DNA of 64,000 nucleotides from Thermoplasmata archaeon. Lineage in GTDB: Archaea > Thermoplasmatota > Thermoplasmata > Thermoplasmatales > Thermoplasmataceae. The position numbers were made by a program, and so were the translations under genes. Shown here in pieces: positions 16,773-26,477 of this stretch (its first letter is position 1; every line of letters starts with the position of its first letter). The stretch spans positions 1 through 64,000 of the forward strand of contig JAJYVJ010000002.1 of the NCBI GenBank assembly GCA_021792045.1, written 5' to 3'. The notes under the pieces are model-generated. The model did not search any database. It saw only the letters and a program-made list of their open reading frames with translations, and was not told the origin of the DNA.

Positions 16773-17807
16773 TTGGATAAAATAGAAGAATGCATAATAA
16801 AATTAAAATCCGCTGGGTCTAAGCGTATTCTTCTGCAGCTCCCAGATGGCCTTAAGCCAAAAGTATTCGATATCTTCAATAGGTTTGCCAAGGAATTTAG
16901 AGTTATTGTGAGCTCTGATGCATTTTACGGGGCATGTGATGTAGGCAATGTAGAATCTTATGCTAATGTTGATTACATAGTGCAGTTCGGGCACTCTGAA
17001 ATTCCGAATATAAAATACCCCAGGCCAATGATGTTTATAGAATACCCTTATGACACCAGGATAAAAATTCCATATGAGCAGCTTTCCATCCTTAGTGCCA
17101 AGGGATACAAAACAATTGGCGTTTTGTTTTCTGTCCAATATAGGGATCAGGCAATCCAGCTCCTTGATATACTTAAAGAAAAAGGTTTCGATGCGATAAT
17201 GGGTAAACAGGACGAAAGGTTGAAGTATCCCGGTCAGGTTCTTGGGTGCAATTTTAGCTCAGCACATTCTATATCCCTCAAGGCAGATGCGTTTATAGTT
17301 GTCAGCACGGGCATGTTTCACGCCATAGGCGTCCAGTTGGCTACGGACAAGGAGGTCTATATATTCGACGTCAACGCGATGAAATTAATAAGCATAAAAG
17401 AAGAAGTAGATCTCTTTTTAAGGAAAAGGTACGTAAAAATATCCAGGGCACTTGACGCAAGGAAGATCTGTGTTGTGGTTGATACAAAGATAGGACAGTA
17501 CAGAGAAAAGCTGGCGGATAAAATAATAGAGCAGGCAAAAGAACTTGGTCTTGAGACAGTGAAGGTGGAGGCCAATGATGTTAAGCCAACAGACATGGAA
17601 AATATGATGTGTGATGCTGTGGTGTTCACAGGATGTCCAAGGGTCCCCATCGATGATGCAGGGAAGTTCAAGATGCCAGTCCTTACCCCACCAGAATTCC
17701 AGCAACTTTTCGGTCTAAAGAAGACCGGAAAGTATATCATGGATGAGATAGTATCCGTTGATGAGCTACACCTAAACCTTTCTTCCGATAAGGTAGGTGA
17801 AGCCTAA
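16773..17807 (+). CDS. dph2: diphthamide synthase Dph2
   Basis: A 344-residue radical enzyme that transfers the 3-amino-3-carboxypropyl group of S-adenosylmethionine to a histidine of elongation factor 2, the first step of diphthamide formation. The sequence RILLQLPDGLKP at the N-terminus and three cysteines in YGACDVG, LGCNFSSAHS and FTGCPRVP, which hold the unusual 4Fe-4S cluster, identify it. The archaeal enzyme is a homodimer. The start is a TTG; GTTAAAAC ends 21 bases upstream, fitting a leaderless transcript. The 3' end overlaps the convergent methylthiotransferase gene by 36 bases. Confidence 0.93.
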   Translation: MDKIEECIIKLKSAGSKRILLQLPDGLKPKVFDIFNRFAKEFRVIVSSDAFYGACDVGNVESYANVDYIVQFGHSEIPNIKYPRPMMFIEYPYDTRIKIPYEQLSILSAKGYKTIGVLFSVQYRDQAIQLLDILKEKGFDAIMGKQDERLKYPGQVLGCNFSSAHSISLKADAFIVVSTGMFHAIGVQLATDKEVYIFDVNAMKLISIKEEVDLFLRKRYVKISRALDARKICVVVDTKIGQYREKLADKIIEQAKELGLETVKVEANDVKPTDMENMMCDAVVFTGCPRVPIDDAGKFKMPVLTPPEFQQLFGLKKTGKYIMDEIVSVDELHLNLSSDKVGEA

Positions 17808-18977
17808 GCCAACGATCTCTACATCGACTCTGGAATATAACGGTAAATATGATTTTAGAACAACCGGTCTATAAGCCTGATCGCGCCCAACCATCGTGTC
17901 GTCCTTTCCATTCTCTGTGATAAGGATACTCTCAACCCTGCCTAAATTCTTTTCAAGATTTTCAGAAAGTATCTTCTTATGCAGATCAGAATATTCCTTT
18001 GTCCATCTTTTCACCAGGTTTGAAGCAGGTGGTTTTGTGAGGTAGTCAGGGGTATACGGTCTAGGGGAAAATCGAGTTATATTGATTATATCCGGTCTTG
18101 ACCTCTCTATAAGCTTCATGGTCTCTTCATGGCTCTCCTCGTCATCACCATGATAACCAGAAATGATGTCTGTTGAAAGAGTAGAATCCTCGTAAGTTGA
18201 TCTGAACTTTCTTACTATGTCATTGAATATATTGACATCGTATTCCCGATTCATGGCCTCCAGTATCCTGTCGTCTCCGCTTTGAACAGGGAGATGCATG
18301 AATTTGAACACTCTTGCGTCACGGTAACATTGCATAAGATCATCCACGATGTCGAAAGTATTCTTTGGTTCCATCATTCCAACTCGAAGGGCAAAATCAT
18401 CCTTAAGAAGAAGGATATGTTTTATGAGGTCAGGCAACGTCAAATTCATGTCCCTACCGTAGGCCGCAGTATCGAGGGAACTTATCCTTACCTCCTTCAA
18501 CCCTCTCTTGAGCTGCATTACGATCTGGTTTCTGATCTTCTCCGGGGATCTTGAAATTAGCTTACCCCTGGCAATGTGAGATATGCAGAAATTGCAGTTC
18601 CCGGTGCAACCCTGGTTTATCGGAATACCGTCAAATATCGACGGTTCTTTGATCTCAATCCCGTCCAGATTCCCCGTGTAAAAGGATCTGAAGCTTTTTG
18701 AATCTATCACCTCGATATTGCTGTCATTCAACATCCCACCGTTAACAGTTGCAAGGCAGCCTATTACCTTCACTTTGGAATATTTGGAAAGTTCCTGAAT
18801 TCTTGAGTACATTTTTTCCTCTGTTTTCTTCACAACGACGCAAGTGCCTATAACACAAAGATCTGAATCCTCAGGCGAGTTAACAAGCTCGTTTCCCTCG
18901 TTGAGAAGCTTGTTAACAAATAACCCAGATTCTGATTTGTTAAGTGTGCAACCATATGATTCAGAGTAAATTTTCAT
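17772..18977 (-). CDS. tRNA N6-threonylcarbamoyladenosine methylthiotransferase (archaeal MtaB/CDKAL1 type)
   Basis: A 401-residue radical SAM enzyme that adds a methylthio group to t6A at position 37 of tRNAs reading ANN codons. It has three domains: UPF0004 with its cluster cysteines (SYGCTLNKSE, VIGTCVV, VIGCLATV), the radical SAM core with CTGNCNFC, and a C-terminal TRAM-like RNA-binding domain. Conserved core features include RISSLDTAAYG and KFMHLPVQSG. I start at MKIYSESYGC (18977) rather than 18995 because family members begin there and the TATA-like AAATAATA is placed for a start a few bases upstream of it. The 3' end overlaps dph2. Confidence 0.9.
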   Translation of the reverse strand: MKIYSESYGCTLNKSESGLFVNKLLNEGNELVNSPEDSDLCVIGTCVVVKKTEEKMYSRIQELSKYSKVKVIGCLATVNGGMLNDSNIEVIDSKSFRSFYTGNLDGIEIKEPSIFDGIPINQGCTGNCNFCISHIARGKLISRSPEKIRNQIVMQLKRGLKEVRISSLDTAAYGRDMNLTLPDLIKHILLLKDDFALRVGMMEPKNTFDIVDDLMQCYRDARVFKFMHLPVQSGDDRILEAMNREYDVNIFNDIVRKFRSTYEDSTLSTDIISGYHGDDEESHEETMKLIERSRPDIINITRFSPRPYTPDYLTKPPASNLVKRWTKEYSDLHKKILSENLEKNLGRVESILITENGKDDTMVGRDQAYRPVVLKSYLPLYSRVDVEIVGLGFTYLIGRKV

Positions 18978-19129
18978 TATCGACCAGTAAACCATAGATT
19001 GTTATCGATTATTATTTGTTTGTCACAACAACATGGAAATTGAAAATGTTAGGTTTTTACTCATGGTGTTGTAACGCTCAACCGCCAACGAGGTCCGCTT
19101 TCAGCGACAATACTATGGCCAAACACGAC

Positions 19130-20503
19130 CTACTTGGGAACGCCTGATGCCATGACTTTGTCGTAGTCCTCTGCGCTTATTTTACCAGTTGCAACAGCAA
19201 GGGTCTTAATGGATTTTCCAGTTTCGAGCGCTTCATGGACTATCTGGGCTACGAGATCATAACCCAGGTAAGGATTTAGTAAAGCAGCAGACCCGAAGCT
19301 CTTTCCCATGTGCTCCAGACACATGGTCTTATCCGCCGTTATCCCGTCAATGAGTTTTTCACGGAACATCTTGATACCGTTAGTCAGTATGTTTTCAGAG
19401 CGTGTAAGTTCGTAGTCAATATGTGGCATCATGACGTTCAGTTCCAGCTGTCCAGCCTGAACTGAGAAATTCAAGGCCTGTTGTGCACCGAGCACAGAGT
19501 GGCAAATCATGTTCATGGCTTCTGCGATGGATGGGTTTATTTTCCCTGGCATAATGGAAGAACCTTGCTGTACTGCTGGGATCTTTATTTCATGTATTCC
19601 AGCGCCTGGGCCTGAATACAGCAGCCTTATGTCATTTGATATTTTCGTTATGTCAAGCGCCAGATCCGAGATGGAATTCATGACCCTCGCGAAATCTGTC
19701 ATGAATTCCATTATTCCTGGCAAGTTGCTGCTCCCGTAAAAGTTCACGCCTGTAATCCCGGATATCTCATCTACAACATTTTTCTGGAAGCCAGGTGCAG
19801 TATTTATTCCTGTTCCAACTGCAGTCCCCCCAATGTTCAATTCTAGCAGATAATCAAGGGTCTGCTTGATCGCATTTCTGTCCTTTTCAAGTGCATATCC
19901 CCAAGCGGAAAATTCTATTCCCAAGGTGACTGGTGCAGCATCCTGGAGATGGGTTCTCCCAGTTTTGACAACGTCCGAAAATTCCTTTGCTTTTCGTTTC
20001 ATTGACGAGACCAGCAAATCAAGTTCTCTGAGGAGATGTTCCCCCTTATTATACGCTGTAAGCCGAATCATGGTTGGAATGACATCATTTGTTGACTGGC
20101 TCATGTTAACGTGGTCGTTGGGATGTATGAATGAATAATCTCCCTTGTGTTTTCCACCTATCTCTAAGGCTAAATTGGCTATGACTTCATTCGCATTCAT
20201 GTTATAGGAAGTTCCAGCACCAGCCTGAAATACATCGATGACAAATTGATTGGTGAGTTCTCCCTTAAGAATCCTGTCGCACGCTGCGAGAATTAGATCT
20301 TTCTTTTCCTCAGGCAATTTTTTCCCCTTGAAGTTTGCAATAGCTGCTGATCTTTTTATTCTTACAAGAGCGGCTATATGATCAAAATCTGCTGTCGTGC
20401 CTGTAATCTGAAAATTTTCTTTTGCCCGTATAGTGTTGATCCCGTAGTACACATTATCCGCTAATTCAACTTCTCCTATAACGTCCTTTTCTGTTCTACT
20501 CAT
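19130..20503 (-). CDS. aspA: aspartate ammonia-lyase (fumarase/aspartase superfamily)
   Basis: A 457-residue enzyme that reversibly removes ammonia from L-aspartate to give fumarate. The superfamily signature GSSIMPGKINPSIAEA, the helix motifs TGRTHLQDAAPVTLG and GGTAVGTGINT, and STNDVIPT are present. The N-terminus (EVELADNVYYGINTIRAKENF), GAGTSYNMNANEVIAN and AEAGQLELNVM-like AGQLELNVMMP are closer to aspartase than to class II fumarase, though the two are hard to separate by eye. It would feed amino-acid carbon to the citric acid cycle. TATTAATA ends about 21 bases before the ATG. Single gene. Confidence 0.82.
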   Translation of the reverse strand: MSRTEKDVIGEVELADNVYYGINTIRAKENFQITGTTADFDHIAALVRIKRSAAIANFKGKKLPEEKKDLILAACDRILKGELTNQFVIDVFQAGAGTSYNMNANEVIANLALEIGGKHKGDYSFIHPNDHVNMSQSTNDVIPTMIRLTAYNKGEHLLRELDLLVSSMKRKAKEFSDVVKTGRTHLQDAAPVTLGIEFSAWGYALEKDRNAIKQTLDYLLELNIGGTAVGTGINTAPGFQKNVVDEISGITGVNFYGSSNLPGIMEFMTDFARVMNSISDLALDITKISNDIRLLYSGPGAGIHEIKIPAVQQGSSIMPGKINPSIAEAMNMICHSVLGAQQALNFSVQAGQLELNVMMPHIDYELTRSENILTNGIKMFREKLIDGITADKTMCLEHMGKSFGSAALLNPYLGYDLVAQIVHEALETGKSIKTLAVATGKISAEDYDKVMASGVPK

Positions 20504-20741
20504 GAGTTAACTATCGCTCTGGAATATTAATATGTTTTTAGAAGGTCAATCAAAAGTGAAAGCAGAGTCATAATCTTAATCTAAAAGGATTCAAAAAAAA
20601 TGGAAAATTTAGATTTGGAGGACCCATAATCAAACCGTGAAGCTAATCGAACGGCAGGTATAGTATTGATTTCTATACACACGCTGACCTGTTAAGGCTC
20701 CTCCTTAAGTAAGATATGGATATTTACAAAATGGTGAAAAT

Positions 20742-21337
20742 GTGTCACTATATGTAGATTCTCTTGCAGTTATGTTGATCGGACTTGCCATGGGAACTTT
20801 CCTTGGAGCATTCTATTTTTACTTCAGGGCAAGGGGAAATGATCAGCAGGTTAGAAACCTGATAATGCCAGCAATAGCAATAGGATTATTTGACTTTGTA
20901 AGCGGTTACGAAATGTCATTCACTTGGCCGTTGCCAAGTGGCTATAACATGCTTTTCGGAGACCCGTTATTACTGTTTGGGTTATTGTTGGTTGTATCTG
21001 CTGTTATGATATACAAGAACATGAATTTGGACTTCTCCCGTTGCTCTTTGTATTGCTTGGGATATACGTCCTGGTAGGGGCATACAGTATTACGGAACTT
21101 AGCCTCGAAGGCAAGCCATTAGTAAGCCAAAACTGGTTTACTTCAATGGGTTTGTATATTGCCGATGGCGTAGGTGCGTTACTTGCGCCGATTCTATATG
21201 TAAAACCAGTTGGCAGCGGGAAGTATCTTTATTACATAGAATGAATAATACTCGGAATAGGCACTGTATTTGCGCTGGTAATAGGATACATAGCACTTAA
21301 CGGCCACCTGATTGATTTCGCAAAATACTTCCCATGA
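20742..21337 (+). pseudogene. broken DUF981-family membrane protein gene
   Basis: Three frames add up to one polytopic membrane protein of about 197 residues. The first part starts with GTG (MSLYVDSLAVMLIGLAMGTF, preceded by GGTGA). Near 21030 the frame shifts: restoring one base at the GG of TTGGAC joins it to LLPLLFVLLGIYVLVGAYS. That frame then meets TGA at 21242-21244, followed in the same frame by IILGIGTVFALVIGYIALNG to the final TGA at 21335. The pattern resembles the DUF981 membrane family. So the gene carries a frameshift and a nonsense codon; either true decay or assembly errors. Confidence 0.6.
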
Positions 21338-21533
21338 ATAAGTACAATTAAATTTGTTTTTATTATTTTTATTTTATTTAATATTTCACTGTTTTAAATT
21401 TTTTCTGTATCTAACGTGTTTTTAGAAAATAATTGCTAATAATATATATTTATAATGTATACATATTATCATATAATATTGCCCAATACGCGATAATGAT
21501 TAATAATTTGTCAAAATACCGCACAAGAGTTGA

Positions 21534-23273
21534 ATGAAAACAGATGAGATTATTATAAGAGTGGGAGGTGCGGCAGGAGACGGCGTCCAGTCTGCCGGTT
21601 TCATTATTGCAAAAACTTTCTCCAGAAGTGGGTTGCATGCTAATACGTATAATTATTATCAGAGTCTCATACGTGGTGGCCAGAGTTGGTATCAGGTAAG
21701 AGGATCGGATAAGAAGGTAAGGTCTCAGGGAGATGGCCTTGACATATTAATCGCTCTTAACAAGGATGCACTTGAGCGCCATACCAACCCTGAGATAAAT
21801 GAAGGTGGTGCTTCTCCGCTGGACTCAGATGGTGTAGCCATCTTTGATAAATCTATTTCCGGTTTTAAGGCCGGAAAAGGGAATTACCTCGCCATGCCGC
21901 TATCGGATATAGCCAATAAATACAGTAAGAATGCACTTATGAGAAATACTGTGGCAATTGGGGCTGCAATGGCCGCAATCAACATAAATTTTGATGTTCT
22001 TGCTTCTGTGATCAGGGATCAGTTCGGCAACAAGGGTGAAGTCGCAGAACAGAATGTAAAAGCAGCCAAGGAAGGATACGATTATTATTTGGCGAACTTC
22101 AAGAAACTGGCAGTAAATCTCAAGACCTCAGATAAGAAATATTACCTAATGGCAGGAGGAGAGGCAATTGGCCTTGGCGCTGTCCGCGGGGGGTTGAAAA
22201 TGTACATAGCATATCCAATGACACCCGCCTCTTCTGCACTTGATTTCCTGGCAAATCATCAGAAGGAGTACGGTATACTGGTAAAGGTACCTGAGGATGA
22301 GATATCTGCAATAAATATGGCCATTGGCGCCAATTATGCAGGCGTTAGGGCGATGACCGGTTCTTCAGGCGGTGGCTTTTCGCTTATGGTGGAGGCACTT
22401 GGAATGGCCGGCATGGTGGAAGTTCCGCTTGTTGTGTATGAATCACAGAGAGCAGGGCCATCTACAGGACTTCCTACAAAGACGGAGCAGGGGGATCTCA
22501 ACCTTGTTCTTGGTGCTTCACAGGGTGATTTTCCAAGAGTCGTCCTGACACCTAGAAATGTCGAGGAAGCGTTCTATTTTGTTGGTAAGGCGTTGAATAT
22601 AGCGGAAAGGTACCAGATGCCTGTCATAGTAATGAGTGATCTTTCACTTTCAGAACATTACGAGACAATCGAGCATCTTGATCTGAGTTACAAAATGGAA
22701 AGAGGGAAAATTGCCACCCCAGATATGAAAAACTACAAGAGATACGAATTCACAGAGGATGGGATATCATATAGGGCAATTCCTGGTACGCCAGGGCTCA
22801 TGCACAATGAGGATTCTGATGAACACGATGAATATGGCGCTGTTGTAAGCGATGCAGTTACAGATCCAGAAATAAGGAAAAAATCAATGATAAAAAGGAT
22901 GAAAAAACTGGAAACTTATATGAAGGAAATTCCTCCAACGCCAACCTATAGATTTGACGACGCAGAGTACGCAGTTATTCAGTGGGGTAGCACACAGGGA
23001 GTTGTCGAAGAGGCAACAGACATACTCAGGGATAAGGGACTTAAAGTTGGTGTAGTTGAGATCAATCATGCGTTTCCTCTGAATCCGGACATTGGAAAAT
23101 TACTTGCCGGAAAGAAGAAAGTAGTGGTTGTCGAGGGAAATTACACGGGACAGCTTAACAATAGAATCAGAGCCGAATTCCTTGTTAAGACACAACTGGT
23201 AACAAAATTCAACGGAGAGAGCTTCTATCCAGGTGAGCTTGCAGAGGAAATTGAGAGTGTTTTAAAGAGGTGA
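21534..23273 (+). CDS. korA: 2-oxoacid:ferredoxin oxidoreductase, fused gamma-alpha subunit
   Basis: A 579-residue subunit that, with the next gene, decarboxylates 2-oxoglutarate or other 2-oxoacids to acyl-CoA and reduces ferredoxin. The N-terminal 190 residues are the gamma domain (IRVGGAAGDGVQSAGFIIAK); from about residue 200 the alpha domain begins (YLMAGGEAIGLGAVRGGLK, AYPMTPASSALDFLA, AMTGSSGGGFSLM). The gamma-alpha fusion without a separate delta ferredoxin is the two-subunit archaeal type, which often has broad specificity. The stop overlaps the frame of korB and the two genes are surely co-transcribed. Confidence 0.9.
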   Translation: MKTDEIIIRVGGAAGDGVQSAGFIIAKTFSRSGLHANTYNYYQSLIRGGQSWYQVRGSDKKVRSQGDGLDILIALNKDALERHTNPEINEGGASPLDSDGVAIFDKSISGFKAGKGNYLAMPLSDIANKYSKNALMRNTVAIGAAMAAININFDVLASVIRDQFGNKGEVAEQNVKAAKEGYDYYLANFKKLAVNLKTSDKKYYLMAGGEAIGLGAVRGGLKMYIAYPMTPASSALDFLANHQKEYGILVKVPEDEISAINMAIGANYAGVRAMTGSSGGGFSLMVEALGMAGMVEVPLVVYESQRAGPSTGLPTKTEQGDLNLVLGASQGDFPRVVLTPRNVEEAFYFVGKALNIAERYQMPVIVMSDLSLSEHYETIEHLDLSYKMERGKIATPDMKNYKRYEFTEDGISYRAIPGTPGLMHNEDSDEHDEYGAVVSDAVTDPEIRKKSMIKRMKKLETYMKEIPPTPTYRFDDAEYAVIQWGSTQGVVEEATDILRDKGLKVGVVEINHAFPLNPDIGKLLAGKKKVVVVEGNYTGQLNNRIRAEFLVKTQLVTKFNGESFYPGELAEEIESVLKR

Positions 23274-23278
23274 TAAAG

Positions 23279-24124
23279 ATGGTTACAGTAGCAGATTATA
23301 GAGGTAAAGTGAGGCCGGACTGGTGTCCAGCGTGTGGAAATTTTGCGCAATTGTCAGCGATAAGTGGGGCTCTGGCAGACTTATCCATAGCTCCAAAAGA
23401 TGTGGTCGTGGTCTCCGGAATAGGGTGTTCAAGCAATATGCCGGAGTTCATAAATACCTACGGATTTCATGGCCTTCATGGGAGATTGATTCCAGTTGCT
23501 TCCGCGATAAAATGGGCGAATCCGAAGCTCACAGTTATAGCATATGGTGGCGACGGAGACGGCTTCTTTGAGGGAACGCAGCATTTCTATCACTCGGCAA
23601 AAAGAAACATAAACATAAAGTATATAGTGTCTGATAATCAGACCTTTGGATTGACAACCGGACAGGCGTCCCCAACCGCACCAATTGGCAGGATAACAAA
23701 GTCGACTCCTTTCGGAAACCCGGAAAAACCCGTCAATCCATTGACCTTTGCACTTTCTGCCGGTGCAACGTTTGTCGCAAGAGGATTTTCTGGAGATACA
23801 CTCTTCCTCAAGGAAATTATAAAGAAAGCCATAATGCATAAGGGTTTCGCTTTCGTCGACGTTTTCAGTCCATGCGTCACCTACAACAAAATAGAGACAT
23901 ATGATTATCTAAGACAGAGGGTCTATAAACTGGATACGGACGTGACAGATTTCGACAAGGCCTACAAGCACGCACAGGAAGAGGGTGACAGGTTGCCAAC
24001 GGGTGTATTCTATGATGTTACGGAAAAAATTTACGATGACTACGATCCGGTTATATCCCAGGAGCCGCTGAACGAGGTTCCACCGTATAAGTTCACAGAA
24101 AAGACGCTTGAAGAATTTCTTTAA
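23279..24124 (+). CDS. korB: 2-oxoacid:ferredoxin oxidoreductase, beta subunit
   Basis: A 281-residue thiamine-diphosphate- and Fe-S-binding subunit. CPACGNF and SGIGCSSN supply cluster cysteines, and the thiamine motif runs from GGDGDGFFEGTQHF to VSDNQTFGLTTGQ. I use the ATG at 23279 because GAGGTGAT, a good ribosome-binding site, overlaps the korA stop just upstream; the GTG at 23270 lies inside that site. A T8 run (24135-24142) just after the stop is the probable terminator. Together with korA it links amino acid and cycle oxidation to ferredoxin. Confidence 0.92.
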   Translation: MVTVADYRGKVRPDWCPACGNFAQLSAISGALADLSIAPKDVVVVSGIGCSSNMPEFINTYGFHGLHGRLIPVASAIKWANPKLTVIAYGGDGDGFFEGTQHFYHSAKRNINIKYIVSDNQTFGLTTGQASPTAPIGRITKSTPFGNPEKPVNPLTFALSAGATFVARGFSGDTLFLKEIIKKAIMHKGFAFVDVFSPCVTYNKIETYDYLRQRVYKLDTDVTDFDKAYKHAQEEGDRLPTGVFYDVTEKIYDDYDPVISQEPLNEVPPYKFTEKTLEEFL

Positions 24125-24129
24125 GCGCT

Positions 24130-24150
24130 AAAAATTTTTTTTGTATTTTT
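24130..24150 (+). terminator. oligo-T terminator of the korAB operon
   Basis: A run of eight T followed by GTATTTTT lies 11 bases after the korB stop, typical of archaeal intrinsic termination. It separates korAB from the convergent radical SAM gene. Confidence 0.6.
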
Positions 24151-25093
24151 AAGAACTCACAGTGGGTGGTGTTTGGACCGGTTTGAAATACTGTGTATTT
24201 CTTGTTTTCACGTGGTTAAACCACCATATCTTTGAGACAAGCTTAGCATCTTCGAAAGGTGTTGGCATTGAAGGTTCTCTGAAACACTGGGTGAAGCAGT
24301 CATTACAGTCTTCGGTGAATTTGTCCCATGCCGGCTTCTTATTCAGGACAGTCTCTATGTGCGTGAAGCATGGATGCACTTTCCCCTTATAGTCTGTGTA
24401 ATAAACTGTTTGCCCAGCTTTGCATTTTGATACAGTTTTCCGATTCACATAATCTACGGCTTCCCTGTAATAGCTTCTTGTATTTCCAAAGACATGTTTA
24501 TCATAGTTCTCGTATGCGTAAGAGAATGCCTCTTTTATCATATCGTCTGTTACCTGAAAATCCTGGAAGTAATAAGAGCCCTGATCGGGGAAACACATGG
24601 ATAATGGAACTCCTAGTTCATCGTTCGCAAACTCTACCATATCCTTGACCTTGAAATAATTGAAGTTTGTGACTAACGCGTTTGCGGTTACAATCTTCAA
24701 TCTTTTTTTGCTTTCTATTATGGTCTTGACGACAGTGTCAAATATCTTGAGACCGCGGTATTCGTTATGTTCCTCAGGAATATTGCTGTCAAGTGATATT
24801 GTCGCGCCGTCAAGATACGGGTAAAGTTTTCTCAGGACGAATGGATTGGTGCCATTGGATGCTATGTGGGTAATAAAATGCTTTTCCTTCAATTTTTTTA
24901 TTATAGATTCAACGGATTTGTTGAGTGTCGGTTCACCGCCAGTAACAGATACGATCTTTATGCCATTCTTTTTCATTTCATCGATATGTTTGTCGATCTG
25001 ATCTTCGGGGAAAAATATCTGTCCCTGCCAAGCATTACAACTTTTACATCTCAGGTTGCAGAAGTAATCGATGTTCCAAATCATCGTCTTCAT
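24149..25093 (-). CDS. radical SAM protein with C-terminal cysteine cluster
   Basis: A radical S-adenosylmethionine enzyme of unknown substrate. CNLRCKSC (CxxxCxxC) near the N-terminus binds the catalytic cluster, and SVTGGEPTLN is the SAM-binding GGE motif. After a TIM-barrel core come further cysteines (SKCKAG, HPCFTH, and CNDCFTQC), a SPASM/twitch-like site for an extra Fe-S cluster. The frame is open to 25300, but I choose MKTMIWNIDYFC at 25093: a GAATAAAT box (25117-25124) ends 23 bases before that ATG, and the upstream 69 residues do not look like part of the fold. Predicted length 314. It could modify a peptide or cofactor; no partner gene is adjacent. Confidence 0.78.
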   Translation of the reverse strand: MKTMIWNIDYFCNLRCKSCNAWQGQIFFPEDQIDKHIDEMKKNGIKIVSVTGGEPTLNKSVESIIKKLKEKHFITHIASNGTNPFVLRKLYPYLDGATISLDSNIPEEHNEYRGLKIFDTVVKTIIESKKRLKIVTANALVTNFNYFKVKDMVEFANDELGVPLSMCFPDQGSYYFQDFQVTDDMIKEAFSYAYENYDKHVFGNTRSYYREAVDYVNRKTVSKCKAGQTVYYTDYKGKVHPCFTHIETVLNKKPAWDKFTEDCNDCFTQCFREPSMPTPFEDAKLVSKIWWFNHVKTRNTQYFKPVQTPPTVSS

Positions 25094-25384
25094 ATACTTC
25101 TGTAACCGTTTCAAAGATTTATTCCTTTTGTATCGTTTACCCTTAGGCCAAGCACACCGTGTCAACACAATTTTCCAATAAAAAGACAGACAAGAAAACT
25201 TGGAAAAGAGTTTCACAACTATCGAAAATTCATTATCTCGCATAGGAGGATAGATTTGCCCAGCGAGTTTTTCTTGATAAAAAGCATTATACGACAACAC
25301 AGGTAGAGGACATTCTATTCAATATGATCGACATTTAATCGCTCTCATATACAACATCAAAAATCAGATTTTCATCACCAAATA

Positions 25385-25912
25385 TTAAAAATACTTTGTC
25401 ATAAAAACATCATCGACATAGGTCCCTTCCATGAAGAACTGATCCTTGCGCCTTCCCTCTTCTTCGAAACCTAATTTTTTGTAAAGCTCTATTGCATTAG
25501 TGTTTGACGAGAATACCTCGAGGTTTAACTTCTTAACGCCATTCTGTTTGCACCATTCAAAACTTTTCTGCATCAGTTTGGTACCGATTCCCTTGTGGCG
25601 GTGTCCTTTTTTTATCGCGATACCGAGATTTGCCGTATGTCTATTCTTTCGATGAAAACCCCGTTGGAGCGTGAGAACACCGATGATCTGTTCGTCCTTC
25701 TCACATACAAAAGTAGCGTCATCCGGATTTTTCAAGCGTTCCTGCTCGCCTTTTTCAGTAAGCATATAATACTCTCCAACGAGATAGATCCTCTCGTCCA
25801 TGACGCTCTGCATGCACATTATGACGCCACGCGCATCCCTGGGTTCGGCCAGTCTTACCAAATAATCCTCCGCAATTTCATTCGGATGCTCCTTTGCATG
25901 CCAGTGTAACAT
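25385..25912 (-). CDS. GNAT-family N-acetyltransferase
   Basis: A 175-residue acetyl-CoA-dependent acetyltransferase. The acetyl-CoA-binding motif is GHRHKGIGTKLMQKSFEW (Q/RxxGxG/A pattern), preceded by the strand TANLGIAIKK; the C-terminal motif AIELYKKLGFEEEGRRKDQFF is typical of RimJ/RimI-like members. The substrate, a protein N-terminus or small amine, cannot be told. CTAATATT ends about 22 bases before the ATG, so it is probably leaderless and monocistronic. Confidence 0.85.
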   Translation of the reverse strand: MLHWHAKEHPNEIAEDYLVRLAEPRDARGVIMCMQSVMDERIYLVGEYYMLTEKGEQERLKNPDDATFVCEKDEQIIGVLTLQRGFHRKNRHTANLGIAIKKGHRHKGIGTKLMQKSFEWCKQNGVKKLNLEVFSSNTNAIELYKKLGFEEEGRRKDQFFMEGTYVDDVFMTKYF

Positions 25913-25952
25913 ACCAGACTCAACGCATTATTGCAATATTAGATAATATAAT

Positions 25953-26321
25953 TTACCTTTTAATCAAAGTTGCTTTCAATCCTTTGTAGAGTTCACTCAT
26001 GTCATCGGACAATTTCCTTGCTTCTTCAGCAATCTGATCCCTATTTTCTATAAATTTTGGAGTAAGGATTGCTCCTTCCTTGGAAGGAGATATCAATCCA
26101 TCATTTTCAAGGATCCTCAAGGAGTATCTGATCTTATGCTGTGGGATTCCTGTTTCATTGGAGATCCTTATGATCCCTGCCGGTTGTTCCTTCATGAGTG
26201 TCTGTATAATCGAAATGTGCCTCTTGATTGTTTTTAAATCCTCCTCAAGTTCTTTAAATATTGTACTTTCATTTGCCATGTTAATGAATGTCTCAGCGTT
26301 ATATACAGATTTCGAAGTCAT
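25953..26321 (-). CDS. winged-helix transcriptional regulator
   Basis: A 122-residue protein with a helical N-terminus (ELEEDLKTIKRHISIIQTLM), a helix-turn-helix with wing (RISNETGIPQHKIRYSLRILENDGLI) and a charged C-terminal helix. This is the plan of small archaeal predicted regulators. I choose the ATG at 26321, preceded by GGTGAAATT, rather than the TTG at 26339. It lies 40 bases upstream of the GNAT gene on the same strand and could share a transcript or regulate it. Confidence 0.72.
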   Translation of the reverse strand: MTSKSVYNAETFINMANESTIFKELEEDLKTIKRHISIIQTLMKEQPAGIIRISNETGIPQHKIRYSLRILENDGLISPSKEGAILTPKFIENRDQIAEEARKLSDDMSELYKGLKATLIKR

Positions 26322-26477
26322 AATTTCACCAAATATCAATGAGAAAAACTGGGAGAGAAACAGTTAAGTCTTAATAGTAGGTCACAAGAATATCGAGCGG
26401 AATGTTGAGTACCTCATAGCAAACAAATCTCTACAAAATATTGAAAAAAGTCGAAAGATGGTCTTTACATATAATTT

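Noticed and set aside
25094..25300. N-terminal extension of the radical SAM frame
   Set aside because: The upstream 69 codons lack fold features, and the TATA box at 25117-25124 lies inside them, placing transcription start at the inner ATG.
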